DNA of 64,000 nt from Bimastos eiseni (taxonomy: Eukaryota > Annelida > Clitellata > Crassiclitellata > Lumbricidae), in the NCBI GenBank assembly GCA_959347315.1, contig OY365807.1, forward strand, positions 13,813,318 through 13,877,317. The letters are read 5' to 3'. Below the pieces are notes generated by a model that saw only the letters and a program-made list of their open reading frames with translations, searched no databases and had not been told where the DNA came from. Within the stretch, counting starts at the first letter, position 1. Every line of letters begins with the position of its first letter. This document shows positions 12,906 to 24,110 of this stretch, piece after piece. The position numbers and the translations under genes were made by a program.

Positions 12906-13129
12906 AACTCTTCGTCTTTCGATCAGTCTCACTTTCACACAATATTTTTGTTTCGCCATCGGCTCTTTCATTATCACCCAATTCTGACTCTCACACTGTC
13001 TGTCTATCTGTCTCTCTCATTCCGATTCACGCTCTTCTCACTCCACATTGCTCTCACTCTCTCACTCTCATACCACGTTTATGAGTACGGTTTTTTAGAC
13101 GTCCTGTCTGATTTCCTATCTGTGTCCAG

Positions 13130-13561
13130 TGGAGACCGTCACAACGGACTACTGCAAGATGACCGACGAGCTGAACGTTACGTCCACATCCGGGTTCATC
13201 GCGAGCATTGTAACCTCTGACACGTACCTTTGCGATGGGGTCAGCCATCCCTGGGTCATATACGGACTGCCTGGTCAGCGAGTCAACCTGACGCTCTATG
13301 ACTTCGCCACGCTGCCTTCGCAAATCTCTTACGAACTGCTCAACCGTGACAGGTCGGAAGCCGTTGAACCGGAACACTCCGTCCAGGTGTGTAGAAAGTA
13401 TGGAAGAATCCAAGACAGTGGAAGTTACGAGACAACAACGATTTGTGGAATGCGACAGAGAGTATCAAGCCTCTATCTGTCCCAAGGAAACGCTGTCCGA
13501 TTGTGGATCACGGGCGGCGCAGCACCAAACGACTTCAAGAGGTTCCTCGTCCAATACACAG
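13130..13561 (+). CDS. Lectin-receptor exon 3: CUB-like domain
   Basis: The exon is bounded by TGTGTCCAG (acceptor) and ACAG|GTAATA (donor), phase 1 on both sides. It encodes 144 residues resembling a CUB fold: Cys in TDYCK, GFIAS, a CDGVSHPW segment, PGQRVNLTLYDF (the conserved aromatic strand), VCRKYG, ICG, a QRVSSLYLS strand and FLVQYT at the end. N-glycosylation sequons occur at NVT and NLT. The intron that follows starts immediately with a degenerate 24-bp tandem repeat. Confidence 0.85.
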
Positions 13562-13579
13562 GTAATAGCTGGTTATTAT

Positions 13580-13815
13580 ATAATTAATTGCAGGTGATTA
13601 CTAGGGTAATTGCAGGTGATTACTTAGGTCAATGAAGGTGATTCCTTAGGTAATTTCAGGTGATTACTTAGGTAATTGCAGGTGAATACTTAGGTAATTA
13701 CAGATGAATACTTAGTTAATTATAGGTGATTTCTTAGGTGATTGCTTAAGTTGTTGCAGGTGATTACTTAAATGATTGCAGGTGATTGCTTAGATGAATG
13801 GAAGTGATTGCTTCA
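13580..13815 (+). repeat. Degenerate ~24-bp minisatellite at the start of intron 3
   Basis: Around ten variants of GTGATTACTTAGGTAATTGCAG are arranged in tandem, beginning within 20 bp of the exon 3 donor. Each unit contains TTGCAG|GTGA- or TAGGTAAT-like strings that resemble splice acceptors and donors. Confidence 0.8.
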
Positions 13816-13989
13816 GTCAGTAGACCATAGCAGAGTACTCATGTAGATGCAAATAATTATTACCAACTGCTTATGTAGGTCCAGGCACATAACATAACAT
13901 GCCAAGGGTATAAAAGTGGTTCTGAAGACCTATTATAGGATAACATAAATAGTAATAACATAATATGTCTTCAAGTGGTTCAGAAGATG

Positions 13990-14330
13990 CATCGATGTAG
14001 GAACAACTCCTTTTTCTTAATTCCGTTGGTTTCTCATTAGTTTTTCTCTACCAAATTTCTTCAGTTTCTCCTTGAATGCCTTTACTGAGTCTACTGCAAT
14101 GGTCTCTTCATCTAGATCATTCCATGCGTTTACCATCCTAGAACTGCAAAATCTTTGCATCCATATACCAACTGGTTTTTATATATATATATCTTGTATC
14201 TGTGTCGTCTGGTTTTATTGTCCACGGTAAATGTGAAAAACATTTGTGCTGGCATTGTGTCTTTCTCTGTCATTATTTTGCAAGTTTCAATCAAGTCTCA
14301 TGTTCTAAAACCACTGAAATTAGCCTGTAA
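13990..14330 (-). mobile_element. Degenerate LINE 3' fragment (Jockey/CR1-type RT C-terminus)
   Basis: On the - strand, pieces translate as DLIETCKIMTEKD, FFTFTVDN, HRYKI and RMVNAWNDL followed by SVKAFKEKL. This is the conserved order at the C-terminus of many non-LTR reverse transcriptases (H/RYK..., RVVNxWNxLP, SVxxFKxxLD). Frameshifts separate the pieces. It lies antisense in intron 3 of the lectin-receptor gene. Confidence 0.65.
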
Positions 14331-14838
14331 TGCTTACTAGCAAATCTCTCTAAAGCTCTGGCGGTATTCTCTAAGACCGTACTATCATCCAACCCATTCA
14401 ACGAGTCCACAACTCTTGCAATCAAGGATTTCTACCCTAAAGTCTCTTTCATTTCTTATATCGTTTATACACTAAGGTCTCCAAGTCACCTTGTTCGATG
14501 CCATCGTTAAGAACCTCTCCCAATTCACTACCTCCCTTACATTACGCAAGAAAGTGCAAATTATCCCTCAAGTCAGTGCAGGTGATTTACTCCGGAAAGT
14601 ACACACGAGGGCGACTATAGATACAAAATCTGATTGAACGTTGGTTAGGAGACGATTTTGATTGCCACAATTATATACAGAGGATATATATACATATACA
14701 TATATATCTATTCAATCATTATAGTCGTACATTTATATAGCGTACCAGGCTCAGGAAATCCTTATGCATACGCCCATACACAGGTATTTCATGAACATAC
14801 ATGCATACATCCGTCAGTTTCCAGTTCGCTCTTTCTAG

Positions 14839-15015
14839 TGATCGGATGCGCCGATCCAGATCTACCGGAAATGACGTGGTTTCGACGCGAGTCCGACACT
14901 CGAGGAGTCATTGGATGCGAATATACGGAAGTGACGTGGCAGGTCGACTGTAGGAGTGGACAGTGGAACACGGAATCGATTGGACCAACCGGAATATCCA
15001 ACGGCTGTTCCAAGC
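14839..15015 (+). CDS. Lectin-receptor exon 4: small four-Cys extracellular module
   Basis: The exon has acceptor TTTCTAG, donor AAGC|GTAAGT and phase 1 at both ends. It encodes about 59 residues starting VIGCADPDLP, with cysteines in GC, GC, VDC and GC and a W-x-V-D-C ... G-x-W core. This looks like a short sushi-like disulphide module downstream of the CUB domain. The pattern is seen in other invertebrate SUEL/CUB membrane proteins as far as I recall, but I cannot name a curated family. Confidence 0.75.
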
Positions 15016-15779
15016 GTAAGTGCAATGAATGCACTTCTGATGACGTGCACGCATGACATATTCGCTGTTGGTGCATAAAACAACCTCCGCATTTGATACC
15101 TGAGGACTTACACGTCTGCCCACAACCGTACATCTCTTTACCTCGCAATGGGAAATGATGTGCTGCGATGTACTGAATCGTTCTGCATCTTAATGTGATG
15201 TGTTGAACATAATAGTTATACTAGAACTATATTCTAATCAGTCTACTGTATTGCGCTTGCTGTGTTATGAATCATCGTAATTTCTGACGGCCGCAGAAAA
15301 ACTGCCAACGGGAGACCAACTTATTTACCGGTATTTGGTCAAATCATATCCGCCAAAGCCTCGTCATCGTGCTTTCCCATTTGATATATTATATTAATAA
15401 TGATACTACACTGTCCAGGTATACAAATTCATAAAAAGGACTAAGTTAATGTATATATATATTTTTTCAGAATAAGAAAATAACCATCAATATATATATA
15501 TATAAGGAAAGAAAACATTTAATATTCAGTAATTCTTTGTCATGTTGGAAGTAGTTTTCCTCGCCGAAACCAGCGACGTTGATGGAATTACCGGACGAAA
15601 CCAGTGCAGTCCAATTAGACGTCGTTCGCATTCTCCATCCTCTCTGCCTCAGAAGCTGACTGACGCCTTTGGGGAAGATGCATTAGAGAGCGAATATAGG
15701 AGGATGACCACGGCAAGGATCAGTAGGATGCAGAGACAGTTGCATTGGTGTCCAATAGATGTCCTTCTAAACACACCAG

Positions 15780-15813
<34 letters not shown>

Positions 15814-16374
15814 GACGTATATGCGTCTGTTCTGTCGCTCTTAGACTGTAACCGGATCCTTCCTCATAGTCTACGCCTCGAGCGACAGGCTCTTACCTCA
15901 CCCTTTATGCCTAAGTTTAATAAATAACCCTGCATGCTGGTGACTCAGATCGTTACCGCAATGATCAATCTGATCATTTCTCACACTCATATTCCACTCT
16001 GCGCATGCGTATCACTTCGCTCCCTATTTTACCCATTTTATGATTCTCTTTCAACTCTGCCTTGTTAATAAGTATCTTTATTTTAAGTTTATCCTGATGT
16101 AATAGTCTTTTCTTACATTTCTTTCGTTACATTTACTGTCTTATTAATTAAACGCATGTACTTGCTCTGATCAGTAATATTGTCACTTCTACAACAAAGG
16201 CGCAATATTATGTGCCTTGATGCCAACGAGTCCTTAAGGACTTATTGAACAGTGGATACTTGCTTTCGGACTCTTCCTATAGCACTCTTTGTCCTACTGT
16301 TTGTCCTACTGTCTGTATGTGCGCGCAGCCGTATCTCCAAGGGAGCAGCAACAGGTGCTCTGCATTGGGCCGGA

Positions 16375-17335
16375 AATGCAATATCATTTACCCTAAATAG
16401 GTCACATTGAATATTCACCCTAAATATAGGTCACAGACGAAGATTCACCCTAAATTGGTCCCAGACAAATATTTACCCTAAATAACTGACAGATGACTAT
16501 TTAACCTAAATAGGTCAAAGATGAGAATCACCCAAAACATGTTACAGATGAATATTCACCGGAAATAAGTTACAGATGAAAATTACCATAAATGGGTCAA
16601 AGATGAATATTCGCCTGAAATAGGTCAGAGATAAATATTCACCGAAAATAGATCACAGATGTATATTTACCCTAGATTGGTCATAGATATATTTTCGCCC
16701 TAAATTGTTTACCGATGAATATTCACCATAAATAGGTCACAGATGAACATTCACCCTAAGTAGATCACAGAGATGAATATTCACCACAAATAGATCATGA
16801 CTGAACACTCACTATAAATTGGTCACAGATGAATATTCACCCTAAGTAGATCACAGAGATGAATATTCACCACAAATAGATCATGACTGAACACTCACTA
16901 TAAATTGGTCACAGATGAATATTCACCCTAAGTCACAGATTAATATTCACCATAAATAGGTCACAGATGAATATTCACCCTAAATAGGTAACCGATGAAT
17001 ATTCACCCTAAATAGGTAACCGATGAATATTCACTCCTTAAATATGTCACAGATGAATATTCACCACAAATAGATCATGACTGAACACTCACTATAAATT
17101 GGTCACAGATGAATATTCACCCTAAGTCATAGATTAATATTCACCATAAATAGGTCACAGATGAATATTCACCCTAAATAGGTAACTGATGAATATTCAC
17201 CCTAAATGGGTAACCAATGAATATTCACCATAAATAGGTCACAGATGAATATTCACCCTAAATAGGTAACCGACGAATATTCACCCTAAATAGGTAACCG
17301 ATGAATATTCACCATAAGTAGGTCACAGATGTAGG
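16375..17335 (+). repeat. ~28-bp minisatellite in intron 4
   Basis: About 34 variants of AATATTCACCCTAAATAGGTCACAGATG are arranged in tandem. A compound block (CACAAATAGATCATGACTGA followed by ACTCACTATAAATTGG) recurs at about 16785, 16868 and 17064, so the array also grew by multi-unit duplication. No coding content. Confidence 0.9.
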
Positions 17336-18294
17336 CCTGCGACCTCCATGCGTATCTCTGCATGCCAATTTAAGTAAAGCTGCGGTAATCCAGGGCAATA
17401 AGAGGATTAGCGACGACTTCCAGATCATATGTCTCCTGATTCAATAGCTAGCAGCAGATCCTGTCAATAAAGCAGCTTTACCAAAGCAAAGCCCTTCACT
17501 CATGAGACTTGGCCGGAAGTAAATAGGTCGCAGTACTTGCATGTCTGCATATGTTTGTCGATATATAAGCCTTCTACGAAGCTTCAAATGCTTGCTTTGA
17601 GTTGGATAGCATCCGTTAAACGATATCTGGACATTATGATCGCCATCTACATTTAGTGTCCTGTAAAACTTTTAAGGTGCGCTTCATTTGCTTATCATAC
17701 AGCTACATGAGATACTCTTTATTTTCTGGCTGCGCCACTCCCAAGCCTAGATAAAGGTGGAGAGAACGGAGACGCTAATGCTCTCTGTCATCACGCAATG
17801 TTGTCAGATAGAAACCAGAGCGTCGCAACTGTTCATAAGTTCATACTAATTTCGCGGCGATTGGAGCGAATTAAAAAAGCACCGCTTTTACTGCGCCTTT
17901 TCGTCGTAAAACTGATTGAACAATTTAAGCACCGGAAGAACACGAAGGCGTTGAATTTGACGACGTTCGGTAATTTTATCCCAATGAAGATATTCTTAAA
18001 AATCATTATAGAATGAAGTTTAAAAGCGAGTCCTGGCTCCAGAGGTCCTTCTGATGCTTGACAATTCATCAATCTATTCATTCTATCGATTATTGATTAG
18101 ACGTTGGAAAATAAAAATTCTAACAGTGGCCCGTTTTTGTCGCGCACTTGCGGGATTGAACATGTGCATTATACGAGTCTAAGCATGCAAGTAATTGTTT
18201 CATCCATGAATGAATGCATGCATTGTACATGGTGTGTCGTGTGTTTTTGTATTTTGTGTACTCACATATGTTCAGAGGTTGATGACGCGCCACG

Positions 18295-18961
18295 CTATAC
18301 ATAATATGTTATATGGGCTATACATAATATGTTAAATGGGCTATACATAATATGTTATATAGGCTATACATAATATGTTATATGGGCTATACATAATATG
18401 TTATATAGGCTATACATAATATGTTATATGGGCTATACATAATATGTTATATGGGTAATACATAATATGTTATATAGGTTATACATAATATGTTATATAG
18501 GCTATACATAATATGTTATATGGGCTATACATAATATGTTAAATGGGCTATACATAATATGTTATATAGGCTATACATAATATGTTATATGGGCTATACA
18601 TAATATGTTATATAGGTTATACATAATATGTTATATAGGCTATACATAATATGTTATATGGGCTATACATAATATGTTATATAGGCTATACATAATATGT
18701 TATATGGGCTATACATAATATGTTAAATGGGCTATACATAATATGTTATATAGGCTATACATAATATGTTATATGGGCTATACATAATATGTTATATAGG
18801 TTATACATAATATGTTATATAGGCTATACATAATATGTTATATGGGCTATACATAATATGTTATATAGGCTATACATAATATGTTATATGGGCTATACAT
18901 AATATGTTATATAGGCTATACATAATATGTTATATGGGCTATACATAATATGTTATATGGG
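18295..18961 (+). repeat. 23-bp satellite array, exactly 29 units, in intron 4
   Basis: The unit is CTATACATAATATGTTATATGGG with few variants (ending ATAGG or AAATGGG, starting TTATAC or TAATAC). The 667 bp contain 29 units without indels. By variant pattern, units 11-18 and 19-26 are the same, giving an 8-unit (184-bp) higher-order repeat. Homogeneity implies recent amplification. Confidence 0.95.
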
Positions 18962-19455
18962 CTGTGGTCCATCTGTTCTTAGGGAGTCGTATGTCTCAGT
19001 CTCATGGATCATGATATAGGTATTGCATTGCATTGTATTGCATTTAAAATATTAGTAGGATAAACCGTTTACAGGTTCTAAAAAGCACTTTGTCACAGCA
19101 AAGATGTTTTGCATCTTCCTCCTTCTATCTCTAAAGTTCCGTTTGCTTCCATTGCATTGTATGCTTGTATGTATGCGTGAATGTATGTATGCGTGTACTT
19201 TTATATTGTGCCCCCCCCCCATTTAGCGTGCAATGAGTTCCCCTCTAGCGGGAATTCGGTTCCTTAGGGATTTCCATCCCTATTGTTCCTAATCAAACCC
19301 CCTCTGAATGTTACCTTTTCATTCTATAATTGCCCGACTTTGCCTTGGTTCGATCAAAGAAAACCTGATTGATTGATTGATGTATGACTGGTCGTATATG
19401 ACTTGTCTGTCGAATAAAGTCGGAAAAGCCCTGTCCCGTTTCTATCCAATCAATT

Positions 19456-19456
<1 letters not shown>

Positions 19457-19514
<58 letters not shown>

Positions 19515-19815
19515 GAGAGACAGAGAGAGACAGAGAGAGAAAGAGACAGACAGGCAGGCAGACATAAAAATAGACAGACAGACAGACATTCAGAGACAGA
19601 CAGGCAGGGTGACAAAGACAGAGATATTGACTGAGACGGAGACAGAAAGAGTAAGAGAGACAGAGTTACATATATTCAGACAGATAGACATACAGAGACA
19701 AATAGACAAACAGACTGAGACAGAGACAGACAGGCAGAGAGAGACAGAGAGAGAGACAGAGTGAGGCAGAGAGAGAGAGATAGACAGACAGAGACAGAGA
19801 AAAAGACAGAGAGAT
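19457..19815 (+). repeat. (GA)n and (CAGA)n purine-rich microsatellite
   Basis: A (GA)n run is followed by (CAGA)n and mixed GACAGA units. It sits about 150 bp upstream of exon 5. The complementary Leu/Ser/Cys ORFs are artefacts. Confidence 0.9.
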
Positions 19816-19972
19816 ACTAGAATACATTCGTTGCCGTACACTGCAACGTCGACCGTATCCGTCCATTTAATAGAATTAACTTATTCCCGTCGTCCACATG
19901 TATGGTCTGATCCAGTTTAATTGCCTGCCTTGTTATCGGTCGATCTCCATTTCTTCCGTTCTCCTTTTCCAG

Positions 19973-20125
19973 CGACAACCATCGACGGGCAACAGTCAGC
20001 CGGACTACTACCCGGAAGCACAGACGTACCACCTCCGTTCAAGTACCACCACAAAACGTACGGTCGGCCAGAGTACCAACCGGAACAAAGAACCACCAAC
20101 GACAATCAGATCTTCGAATTTGCAG
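19973..20125 (+). CDS. Lectin-receptor exon 5: extracellular stalk
   Basis: Acceptor CCTTTTCCAG and donor GCAG|GTTGGA enclose 153 nt with phase 1 at both ends. Only one frame satisfies both neighbours. It reads through DGQQ, DVPPPFKYHH, RPEYQPEQ and IFEFAG: proline-, glutamine- and tyrosine-rich with no cysteine, consistent with a flexible juxtamembrane stalk. Two other frames are also open, so the assignment rests on phase continuity with the transmembrane exon. Confidence 0.65.
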
Positions 20126-20517
20126 GTTGGAATAAGGTCCACTTCTCTCCCTCTTTGTCCTGCATCGATCGATTTATGTAGCGCCGTAGGAACGTACGAG
20201 GGATCGATGGGTCCGCTGCAGAGCGAGCGAATTCGTTGGTATTGAAAATACATTGAGATTTCATTGGCTTCTTGCCATCACGCGAACACGAAAACTAGTT
20301 TCAGTCGCACAGAAAAATGTTATCGCATCGTCGCGTGGGTCTTAGAAATAGTTTGCAGTGTAGGCAATAGATGTACATACATACATACATACATACATGT
20401 ATCCTTATATGCATACATGTTTACATACATGTATACATGTGTAATGTAATGTGGTATAATGTAATGCAACGTAGCACTTGTATAGCGCCACTCGAATCAG
20501 ATGCATTAACGACACAA

Positions 20518-21050
20518 CAGTGGCGGCTCTAGGTTTTTTCATCACAGGGGCCAAGGGCGCCGAAGTCCGCGCGAGTGGTGGGGCAATTGTATACTCGGAT
20601 TCGTCGAAAACTGAGAGTACTAGGTATAGCTTACACTGAGTGGCATCGACCAGATGCATGTATATGTATTACAGAGCAACATGAATTCTTCACATCAGCA
20701 AACTAGATATTTGGAAATTGAATGACTTTATTTAGAAGTAAAGCCTTAACTATGCACATTACATACACTTAATGAAAAGCAAATTTACGATTGTCATGTC
20801 AAGAGTCAAGCTGATCCACAAAGGCACCTGGGGTAATGGACTCTACACGAACAGATTCAATAGACAACGTTGTCAGACTACTTCGACGAATATCAGACAT
20901 AGTGCTTTTAGATATGTTTTAACTTTTAATTAATTTCAAAGCAGAAACACTTTTCCGACAGCACATCGGGAACACATCTGGGGTGCCAGTGGGTGGGCCA
21001 CAAGCTCAGTTGGGGGGCATGGCCTCTGGGCCCCTGTAGAGCCGCCACTG
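20518..21050. mobile_element. hAT-type MITE (CAGTGGCGGCTCTA ends)
   Basis: The left end is CAGTGGCGGCTCTAGG; the right end is the complement of CAGTGGCGGCTCTACAG, so 14 terminal bases match. Flanks are CGACACAA (20510-20517) and CGACTCAA (21051-21058), an 8-bp target duplication with one mismatch. The element is 533 bp with GGGGCC-rich subterminal parts and no ORF. It sits in intron 5 of the lectin-receptor gene. Confidence 0.85.
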
Positions 21051-21116
21051 CGACTCAACATAACATAATAGCTAAACGAAGAATAGGAAGTCTTAGGCGC
21101 TTCCGGAAGGCAGCAG

Positions 21117-21148
21117 GGAGAGAGAGAGGGAGAGGGAGGGAGAAAGAG

Positions 21149-21180
<32 letters not shown>
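21117..21180 (+). repeat. (GA)n microsatellite
   Basis: A GAGAGA run abuts the right flank of the hAT MITE. Confidence 0.9.
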
Positions 21181-21550
21181 CCATGTTCGCATGCAAGTTT
21201 GGATTCGCAATATTTTCGTCGTATAATCGTGAATTCCAAATTTCAAAACTGCTACTGCAAGGCCAAGCGCATGCAGGGCATCAACTTATTAACGAGCTCA
21301 ACGTTGTATCAGAGGAAATGGAGGTTCATATGCCAGAGAGAAGAGAAGGAGGAGGATGCCGAGCGGCTGCTAGTTCGTATTTTGGTTGAGGACAAGAAGG
21401 CTTGGAGTGGAATGGCACCAAGACTAAATAAATTCATTAGGTTGATAAGGGTATGTATTCTTAAAGAGTTGAGACTTCAGGTTGGAATAGTAAGCATGTG
21501 GTGTCAAAAAGAGCCTTTATTATCAAAATTACAATCATGACCGTGGGTGA

Positions 21551-21554
21551 GCCG

Positions 21555-21612
<58 letters not shown>
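21551..21612 (+). repeat. (ATC)n microsatellite
   Basis: An uninterrupted CATCATCAT run. The sequence TTACAATCATGACNGTGGGT occurs on both sides of it (about 21529 and 21639), suggesting duplication around the repeat. Confidence 0.9.
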
Positions 21613-21614
<2 letters not shown>

Positions 21615-22339
21615 CCCTCATCAGCAGCAGCAGCAACATTACAATCATGACGGTGGGTTAGGATTGGTAGAGGATTTGAGAAGAGGGAAATTCGTTATGC
21701 TGTCGAGGTGCATTGTGGGATGTTAGTTGGTTGGAGATCCCTTATTCTATGGCCCCTCAGATTTGAATTGGGATCTGGAGAGAGTGCGATATAGGACGGT
21801 CGAGCAGAGTGGGTTAGCTGGTGAAGAGTTCAAGAAGATATTGGGATTGGAGTATATTGTAGGTGTAATCAATATTGTCGTAGTCGAAATTTGTCGAGAA
21901 GACAGAGGCAGAAAACTTCTTCATGGCTTACGACAAATACCAGTTTCTGTGCAGTGATATCTTGCAGAACGAGATCGATTGGCGGTGAGATGAAAGTATT
22001 CGGGCAAGGACAATGAGTTTGAACAGTCTATAGATAAATATAGGAAAGAATACAGATTGCTTCTAGGATAAGATGCTAGACAATTGTGAACAAGGTTTTG
22101 CATAGTTAACTGATACTGATACTCTACTGATACTCCCACACGGATCTGGAGATATATCCTGGAGCGGGAGTATCATAAGCATTTTCGGTAGCTGAAGCGG
22201 TTTTTCATTGTCCTATGGAGAGTTTTGTGAGCAACAATTCGTTTCCTGATATGCCTATCTTCCATCGATATATAGACATATATTGTTCATTTAATTATAC
22301 AATCATTCTGTTTCCCATCATAATCTCAACGTCATCCTA

Positions 22340-22810
22340 CAGAGAAGACGTCATCATATTACGTCGTTCAACGCTGTTGCGCTGCGCTGCAGCTATCAAC
22401 AGACGCACCGCTCTCCCGCTGAAGGAGGGAAGTAGCCTCACCGACGGCAGATGACTTAATAAATTCATTCCTTCGCCGTTAATGCTGTCGTCTTCGCGTC
22501 CTCAGACGATCGAGCCAGCCCAGCCTTCTTTCGTTCTAACGACATTTGAGAAATCCTAGCGAAGATCCCAACCGACACAATGGCCGAGGAGTCGTCTTCG
22601 TTGTTCGTCGGCAAAATGCCGCCAAGGCGCTAATTGTGCGCTCACCTAATTGCATTTTCGCCTCGGTGTCGCATCTCGCCGACTCGCACCACCGGCTCGA
22701 AATAGATGTGCTGTCGTCTTCAAGGAGTGCCAGCGGAAATCTACGGCGATGTAGCAGAAGAGGAGCAGAAGCAGGAACAGTAAGAGGAGCGAGGAGCATC
22801 ATAAGCATTA
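22340..22810. other. GC-rich, non-repetitive island in intron 5, function unknown
   Basis: This block is clearly richer in GC and CpG than its intron and contains no simple repeat. Both strands hold open frames of about 90 codons, but none resembles a known domain and no convincing splice-bounded exon was found. It contains CTAATTGCATTT, a POU/homeodomain-like string. It could be an enhancer, an alternative promoter or an unrecognised exon. Confidence 0.3.
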
Positions 22811-23408
22811 GCAGCTAGAATAATTACACGACAGAAAAGGGCGTCGAAAGAGGCGGCTATGAAGAAGGAGATAAAACGAACGGACAAAAATATATGTATG
22901 CATGTGTATATGCATAGATGTGTGTATTTTGACTTCTATATAATGCTTTCAAAGGCAAGGGGTATATTGGGCCTGCTATATGATGAACTGTTGAAAGGTA
23001 ATAGGAGCGATTGGCTTCTGTTTTCATGTTATTTTCACCTACTCTTCTTCGTCTTCTCGTGCCCACGTCTTCTCGTTGTCGTGTCGTCCCTACAATCACC
23101 CTGTGAAGATCCGCTTCCGGCCTGTGATTTCTATATCGAGTGTCAAGTCTTTAATCAAGCCTCGTCTTTCGGAGGAGGATCGAGGAGGCTTAGGTAACTG
23201 AGAGGAGGAGCTGCTAACTGGAGACGCCAATACAAGCACCAGGTATAAACGGACAATGGCGTTATATGGAGATCCATGTCTGCTGACATCAGATACGATG
23301 TGTCCAGAACGTTTTCCACTTGACACTATAACATGGTGGCCTATTGATTGAGCACTCGACTTTTCAAACGAAGTCTGCGAGTCCGATCCTTCTCAACTAC
23401 ACAAACTC

Positions 23409-23600
23409 TCACTGTGATAAAGAGAGAGCGAGAGAGAGAGACGGACAGACAGACAGAGACAGAGACATGGATAGAGATAGAGATAGACACAGAGACAGAG
23501 AGACAAAAAGGTAGAGATACAGAAACAAAGAGAAAGAAAGAGAGAGAGAAGGAGTAAAAATGAGAAAGAAAGAGAAAAGGAGGGACACAGCTTCGGTTTC
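23409..23600 (+). repeat. Purine-rich GAGA/GACAGA microsatellite
   Basis: A mixed GA and GACA tract ends about 90 bp before the transmembrane exon. Just upstream (about 23338-23400) is a tRNA-like string (TTGATTGAGCACTCGACT ... GAGTCCGATCC) that could be a degenerate tRNA-derived SINE head. Confidence 0.7.
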
Positions 23601-23689
23601 GGCTCAGTCATTATATAAGGGAGCTATATAAATATGGGAGATAATAATCAGTCATATAGTGGGTGTGTGTGTTGCTTCTTTTTCCTCAG

Positions 23690-23768
23690 GTCTTCTCTTT
23701 GTGACTATTACTGGATCGATTCTCATCATTGTTCTCGTCCTAATCATCGCCAGAATTACCCGTCGAAG
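23690..23768 (+). CDS. Lectin-receptor exon 6: transmembrane helix
   Basis: A 79-nt exon between TTTTTCCTCAG and CGAAG|GTCAGC. In the phase-1 frame it encodes a helix of about 22 residues, LLFVTITGSILIIVLVLIIA, followed by the basic stop-transfer RITRR. The flanking phases (1 in, 2 out) match exon 5 and the final exon. It is too short to appear as a long ORF. Confidence 0.8.
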
Positions 23769-23934
23769 GTCAGCATTTCGTGCACGAATCGTTGATGTAA
23801 TTATGCATCGCAATTATTATTGTCAATAAATAAATAATCAAAATCGATTACTTCAGCGATATATAGGCTAGCAAAGAAACACTTGGTTACTTGGCTACAA
23901 ATCCTCATTCCTGACGAAACAATGGGCTTCGTCG

Positions 23935-24110
23935 TCGTCATCATCATCATCGTCATCATTATCATAATTATAGTAAAAATAGTAATAATAATGATAATAA
24001 TAATTATTATTATCATCATCATCGTCGTCATCATCATCGTCGTCATCGTCATCATCATCATTATCATCATCATCATCATCATCATCGTCACCATCATCAT
24101 CATCAATAAC
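23935..24110 (+). repeat. (ATC)n and ATT-rich trinucleotide repeat
   Basis: Runs of CATCAT and ATAATA units produce spurious Ile, Met or Asp ORFs on both strands. Located in intron 6. Confidence 0.9.

Noticed and set aside
16375..18961. CRISPR-like array
   Set aside because: The 23- and 28-bp units are directly tandem with no unique spacers, and the context is eukaryotic introns.
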